From UBA1231 sp045123185 (lineage in GTDB: Bacteria; Bacillota_I; Bacilli_A; ML615J-28; CAG-313), in contig JBGVIL010000044.1 of NCBI GenBank assembly GCA_045123185.1, forward strand, positions 1 through 5,657: DNA of 5,657 nucleotides, written 5' to 3'. The notes under the pieces were generated by a model that worked only from the letters and a program-made list of their open reading frames with translations, had not been told where the DNA came from and made no database searches. The stretch's first letter is position 1. The number at the start of each line of letters is the position of its first letter. Position numbers and translations under genes: made by a program. Positions 3,916 to 5,657 of the stretch are shown here, piece by piece.

Positions 3916-3952
3916 ATTTGTCAAAAATATTTTAAAGAAAGTGTTGACAAAT
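3916..3952. promoter_or_regulatory. Inverted repeat overlapping a -35 box
   Basis: ATTTGTCAA (3916-3924) is the exact reverse complement of TTGACAAAT (3944-3952), which contains the -35 of the next promoter. The left arm can alternatively pair with GACAAA at 3908-3913 (3-nt loop). This could be an operator, or in read-through RNA from 3806 a pair of mutually exclusive structures. Confidence 0.45.
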
Positions 3953-3972
3953 AATGGAATGTATGATATAAT
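3944..3972 (+). promoter_or_regulatory. Extended -10 promoter for the 62-residue gene
   Basis: TTGACA (3944-3949), 17 bp, TATAAT (3967-3972) with TG at 3964-3965. The context TATGATATAATAATATATGT is shared with the promoter at 4642. The leader to the start codon at 3999 is about 20 nt. Confidence 0.93.
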
Positions 3973-3998
3973 AATATATGTAGAGAGGAGGTAAACGC

Positions 3999-4187
3999 AT
4001 GGATTACAAAAATTTTATAGGAAGTTATATTAGAGTATTTACGAAGGATGATGGCATATATGAAGGTTCACTTACTATTTCGCTCGATAGAGTGATAAAT
4101 TTAAGATGCGATGATGGTTGTATAGTATGTATTCCAAAAGATATGATAGCTTCAATCAAACTAGCATTTAGAACAATATTGTGGTAA
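3999..4187 (+). CDS. 62-residue protein, possible Sm/LSM-like small beta barrel
   Basis: The ATG at 3999 follows a strong GAGGAGG ribosome site (3985-3991) by seven bases. The product has alternating hydrophobic stretches typical of short beta strands: YIRVFTKDD, GIYEGSL, RVINLRCDD, CIVCIPKD and MIASIKLAF. The layout resembles an Sm/Hfq fold, with a GxxxxG-like turn (G19-x-x-x-G23), a central strand ending in a polar turn, and a closing PKDMIASIK comparable to the KHAISTI segment of Hfq. This is a pattern-level similarity, not a recognised family member. Three cysteines (C37, C41, C44) are unusual for that fold. If correct, the protein might bind RNA or form a ring. Otherwise it is an uncharacterised small early protein. 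It has its own promoter, and its end is a seam sequence shared with other genes. Confidence 0.85.
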   Translation: MDYKNFIGSYIRVFTKDDGIYEGSLTISLDRVINLRCDDGCIVCIPKDMIASIKLAFRTILW

Positions 4188-4200
4188 AATAAATCAAAAA
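4185..4200 (+). repeat. Gene-end seam, variant copy
   Basis: TAAAATAAATCAAAAA begins at the stop codon of the 62-residue gene. It differs from the 2607 and 4427 copies by one C for T within the first 15 bases and lacks the ribosome site, leading instead straight into the 4204 promoter. Confidence 0.6.
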
Positions 4201-4203
4201 CTA

Positions 4204-4232
4204 TTGACAAATAATATAATGTATGATATAAT
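4204..4232 (+). promoter_or_regulatory. Extended -10 promoter for the 57-residue gene
   Basis: TTGACA (4204-4209), 17 bp, TATAAT (4227-4232) with TG at 4224-4225. A second TATAAT at 4215-4220 is too close to the -35 to be used with it. The -35 and following bases TTGACAAATAAT match those at 3944. Confidence 0.93.
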
Positions 4233-4255
4233 GTATATGTAAGGAGATGATATAA

Positions 4256-4429
4256 ATGACAAAAAGAGATAAATATGGAACAAAAATTGAATTGGACTTT
4301 GATAATGGTGACGTTAATCTAAGTATAACTGCTAAAGACTATAGGCATATATTACTTGTATTACCTAAACACGTAGCAAGAGAATTAGCTAAAAAAATAA
4401 TAAATAATACTGGTGGCGTAAAATTATAA
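4256..4429 (+). CDS. 57-residue protein, function unknown
   Basis: The start is ATG 4256, nine bases after AAGGAG (4241-4246). A nearer ATG at 4247 meets a stop after two codons. The product begins with a basic tip (MTKRDKYGTK), then has an acidic strand-like part (IELDFDNGDVNLSITAKD), a hydrophobic strand (HILLVLPK) and a helical basic end (HVARELAKKIINNTGG). This suggests a compact alpha-beta miniprotein. No cysteines, membrane segment or known motif is seen. It lies directly behind its own promoter, and its stop codon begins a seam repeat leading to the ribosome site of the next gene, so the two are probably co-transcribed. I do not recognise the family. Confidence 0.85.
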   Translation: MTKRDKYGTKIELDFDNGDVNLSITAKDYRHILLVLPKHVARELAKKIINNTGGVKL

Positions 4430-4445
4430 AATAAATTAAAAGGAG
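4427..4445 (+). repeat. Gene-end seam TAAAATAAATTAAAAGGAG, copy 2
   Basis: Identical over 19 bp to 2607-2625. It starts at the stop codon of the 57-residue gene and ends in the Shine-Dalgarno site of the next gene, the same functional position as copy 1 about 1.8 kb upstream. Confidence 0.8.
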
Positions 4446-4451
4446 AGATGT

Positions 4452-4631
4452 ATGAAGATAGAATTTATAGATTATTTATTCAAAGAAGCTGATTATAAGC
4501 CACAATGTCATAGATGTGGATACACTAATCATGTGTGGAGTATAGATGACGAATGGATTTGTAAAGACTGTCTTACTAAAGAAGAAATGAAGGAAGTAAT
4601 AGCCCAAATAGAAGAGATATTGGTAAAATAA
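4452..4631 (+). CDS. 59-residue zinc-ribbon protein
   Basis: ATG 4452 lies six bases after AAAAGGAG (4438-4445). An overlapping ATG at 4448 is only two bases from the site and encodes 14 codons, so it is rejected. Two CxxC pairs, C19-H-R-C22 and C37-K-D-C40, with an intervening WSIDDEW strand, form a classical zinc ribbon (CHRCG...WICKDC). A short N-terminal segment (MKIEFIDYLFKEADYKPQ) precedes it and an acidic helix (TKEEMKEVIAQIEEILVK) follows, which could mediate dimerisation or partner contact. The fold assignment rests on the cysteine spacing. Binding to nucleic acid or to a host protein is possible but not shown. It is the second CxxC/CxxC miniprotein in the window, and its cysteine spacing differs from that of the 2490 peptide. 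Confidence 0.87.
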   Translation: MKIEFIDYLFKEADYKPQCHRCGYTNHVWSIDDEWICKDCLTKEEMKEVIAQIEEILVK

Positions 4632-4641
4632 ATTAAAAAAA

Positions 4642-4670
4642 TTGACATTATTAGCAATCTATGATATAAT
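4642..4670 (+). promoter_or_regulatory. Extended -10 promoter for the 36-residue gene
   Basis: TTGACA (4642-4647), 17 bp, TATAAT (4665-4670) with TG at 4662-4663. It follows a seam sequence (4624-4640) that overlaps the end of the previous gene. Confidence 0.93.
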
Positions 4671-4697
4671 AATATATGTAATGAGGAGGTGGCGTAA

Positions 4698-4808
4698 ATG
4701 AGAATAATAATTAAGAACGTGGGAAACGGCACAGGCATTAAATTAAGCATTAAGCAAAAGATTAAAATGTTATTTATAATATTAAAGGATAGAATAGTAA
4801 GATTTTAA
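4698..4808 (+). CDS. 36-residue basic peptide, function unknown
   Basis: ATG 4698 follows a strong GAGGAGG site (4683-4689) by eight bases and stands behind a consensus promoter, which supports expression despite its size. The product has nine lysines or arginines and one acidic residue. MRIIIKNVGNGTGIK is strand-like, and KLSIKQKIKMLFIILKDRIVRF could be an amphipathic or membrane-associating cationic helix. It could bind nucleic acid, the membrane or a host protein. The sequence does not choose. The downstream ribosome site overlaps its stop codon, so it is probably translated with the next two genes. Confidence 0.75.
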   Translation: MRIIIKNVGNGTGIKLSIKQKIKMLFIILKDRIVRF

Positions 4809-4819
4809 AGGAGTATACA

Positions 4820-4981
4820 ATGACAATAAAAGAATTAAAAGAAATATTATCAGCTTATGATGAAAATGCTAATGTAATATTAGAATATGAGAATAGTTAT
4901 TATGGCTATTCTTATACAGATATACTAAGGGCTTATAAGGCAGATAATGGAGAAATAGTATTAACAGAGGAGATGATATAA
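4820..4981 (+). CDS. 53-residue small phage-like protein
   Basis: ATG 4820 is six bases after AAAGGAG (4807-4813), which overlaps the previous stop codon. The N-terminus MTIKELKEILSAYDENANVILEY has the pattern of a helix followed by 'DxNAxV' and a strand. This pattern is very common in small hypothetical proteins of Firmicute phages (usually written ...L..yp.dA.V.i). A tyrosine-rich middle (YENSYYGYSYTDI) and an acidic end follow. Its stop overlaps the next start by one base (TAATG), so the pair is likely coupled. The role is unknown. Confidence 0.85.
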   Translation: MTIKELKEILSAYDENANVILEYENSYYGYSYTDILRAYKADNGEIVLTEEMI

Positions 4982-5457
4982 TGAAAGATGTTAAAGCAAT
5001 AGAATTTGTGTTTGAAAACTGTGAGTGTGTAACTATAGATAGTAAGCACATAGGCGACTTTTTAATAGAGGGTATTGAAACCAAAATAAGAAGAGTGGCA
5101 ATAAACTCTATAAGTGAATATACTACTTGCGAAAGATTTGAAATAAGTATATACAAAGATGCCAATATAACTGTTGAAAGCTACGGAGATAAATATAAAG
5201 TATTTAATAGGATAATGATTGGTGATGATATAACTGGCATTTATCTAAAGTATAAAGATGGCACAGAGCAAGAAATAGGTGTGCCTTGGGAGGGAGAGAG
5301 CGACTATTATAATGAAGCACAAAGTTCTTTCATGCGTGATGAACATTTATACTTGACTATAAATAGAGAATGCGAAGATGCTCATGAAATATATACTGAT
5401 GAAATAGTGGAGGCTTTAAATAAAGATTATAAAATGTTTAAAATATTTATGAAGTAG
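4981..5457 (+). CDS. 158-residue conserved-type hypothetical protein
   Basis: ATG 4981 overlaps the preceding stop and lies eight bases after GAGGAG (4967-4972). The product is mainly acidic, with alternating short strands: VKAIEFVFENCECVTIDSK, RVAINSISEY, FEISIYKDANITV, ITGIYLKYKDG and LYLTINREC. It has no signal peptide, no membrane segment and no catalytic motif that I recognise. A segment EIGVPWEGESDYYNEAQSS recalls uncharacterised proteins found beside small early genes in Firmicute phages and prophages, but I cannot name a family. Its five cysteines are scattered, with one C-E-C near the start. It is the largest gene of the cluster, reached from the 4642 promoter with no terminator in between. 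A G run follows immediately at its stop codon. Confidence 0.9.
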   Translation: MKDVKAIEFVFENCECVTIDSKHIGDFLIEGIETKIRRVAINSISEYTTCERFEISIYKDANITVESYGDKYKVFNRIMIGDDITGIYLKYKDGTEQEIGVPWEGESDYYNEAQSSFMRDEHLYLTINRECEDAHEIYTDEIVEALNKDYKMFKIFMK

Positions 5458-5459
5458 GG

Positions 5460-5474
5460 GGGGTTGACAACCCC
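5460..5474. promoter_or_regulatory. Palindrome containing a -35 box
   Basis: GGGGTTG (5460-5466) and CAACCCC (5468-5474) form a perfect 7-bp inverted repeat around A5467, and the -35 TTGACA (5464-5469) lies inside it. As RNA it would be a 6-bp stem with a GAC loop, but no U-tract follows. An operator for a repressor is the simplest reading. None of the other promoters here has it. Confidence 0.5.
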
Positions 5475-5492
5475 TCGATTATATGATATAAT
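5464..5492 (+). promoter_or_regulatory. Extended -10 promoter for the last gene
   Basis: TTGACA (5464-5469), 17 bp, TATAAT (5487-5492) with TG at 5484-5485. It begins seven bases after the stop codon of the 158-residue gene. Confidence 0.93.
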
Positions 5493-5518
5493 GTATAATG
5501 TAGAAAGGAGATGAGGAT

Positions 5519-5657
5519 ATGATAATGATATATACGTTTAAAACTGGTCGTTATGGTTCTGTGCATATGAACCCAGTCATTATTTGCAAAAATGAAGAAG
5601 TAGCGAATGAATGGATATTTAATAATAGTGGAAATTATAGTCATCTATATTATAAAG
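5519..5657 (+). CDS. Small protein, 3' end beyond the window
   Basis: ATG 5519 lies eight bases after AAAGGAG (5504-5510) and directly behind the 5464 promoter. A second in-frame ATG at 5525 is a less well-spaced alternative. Forty-six codons are visible without a stop (MIMIYTFKTGRYGSV...NEWIFNNSGNYSHLYYK). A short strand-turn-strand start is followed by a helix-like NEEVANEWIFNN and a tyrosine-rich part. Nothing identifies the family. Promoter and ribosome-site layout match the other cluster genes. Confidence 0.8.
   Translation, partial: MIMIYTFKTGRYGSVHMNPVIICKNEEVANEWIFNNSGNYSHLYYK

Noticed and set aside
3896..3994. Plus-strand 32-codon frame MIAQDKAF...
   Set aside because: It has no Shine-Dalgarno site and runs through the 3944 promoter into the ribosome site of the next gene.
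4025..4210. Minus-strand 61-codon frame
   Set aside because: Antisense shadow of the 62-residue gene, which has its own promoter and ribosome site.
4448..4450. Alternative ATG before the 59-residue gene
   Set aside because: Only two bases from the Shine-Dalgarno site and leads to a 14-codon frame.
4529..4750. Minus-strand 73-codon frame
   Set aside because: Antisense to the zinc-ribbon gene, the promoter and the 36-residue gene. No start signal.
4869..5165. Minus-strand 98-codon frame
   Set aside because: Antisense shadow of the 53- and 158-residue genes. No ribosome site.
5447..5644. Minus-strand 65-codon frame
   Set aside because: Antisense to the last gene and its promoter.

Overview
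The window is AT-rich with Shine-Dalgarno sites of the AAGGAGG/GGAGGTGAT type, consensus sigma-A-like promoters and strongly A/T-ending codons, so it comes from a low-GC Firmicute, most likely a phage, plasmid or phage-plasmid of one. No structural, replication or integration gene is visible. The element type is inferred from many tiny genes, an orphan DNA methyltransferase and a very large noncoding control region. A perfect ParB-type parS site and a dense array of heptamers identical to the Spo0A (0A) box point to an endospore-forming host.

Region 1 (1-2170) has no convincing gene. It is a mosaic of distinct repeat blocks: TACTACC/GGTAGTA and ATAATAC hairpins (1-360); a 250-bp two-armed array of TTCGACA then TGTCGAA heptamers (538-787); two different pairs of 22-bp-period repeats (849-890, 984-1025); a 42-bp-period repeat (1042-1167); an alternating TTATGT/ACATAA array of 28-bp period with weak DnaA-like boxes (1197-1396); a perfect 16-bp parS (1419-1434); a strongly C-over-G skewed stretch with a G-quadruplex-capable minus strand (about 1460-1725) ending in a G run; a 14-bp inverted repeat (1915-1959); and helically phased A-tracts (2041-2139). 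The whole looks like an origin, partition and control locus.

Region 2 (2171-3511) is one operon: a strong promoter, a three-helix membrane protein, a 39-residue CxxC/CxxC zinc-ribbon peptide, a 268-residue adenine-type DNA methyltransferase and a clear intrinsic terminator.

Region 3 (3512-3998) is noncoding. It holds a possible decayed leftward coding remnant, several hairpins and a strong promoter (3771-3799) that drives no recognisable gene, so it is a candidate small-RNA locus.

Region 4 (3944-5657) is an early-gene-like cluster of seven short genes (the last cut by the window end), fed by four more near-identical extended -10 promoters. Short conserved seams at gene ends suggest modular shuffling.

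The most interesting possibility is that the element couples to the host sporulation programme. The 0A-box array could titrate or sense Spo0A, and parS could recruit host ParB/Spo0J for segregation into the forespore, a strategy with precedent in phage phi29. The main alternative is that the heptamer array is an iteron or centromere array for the element's own Rep or Par protein.
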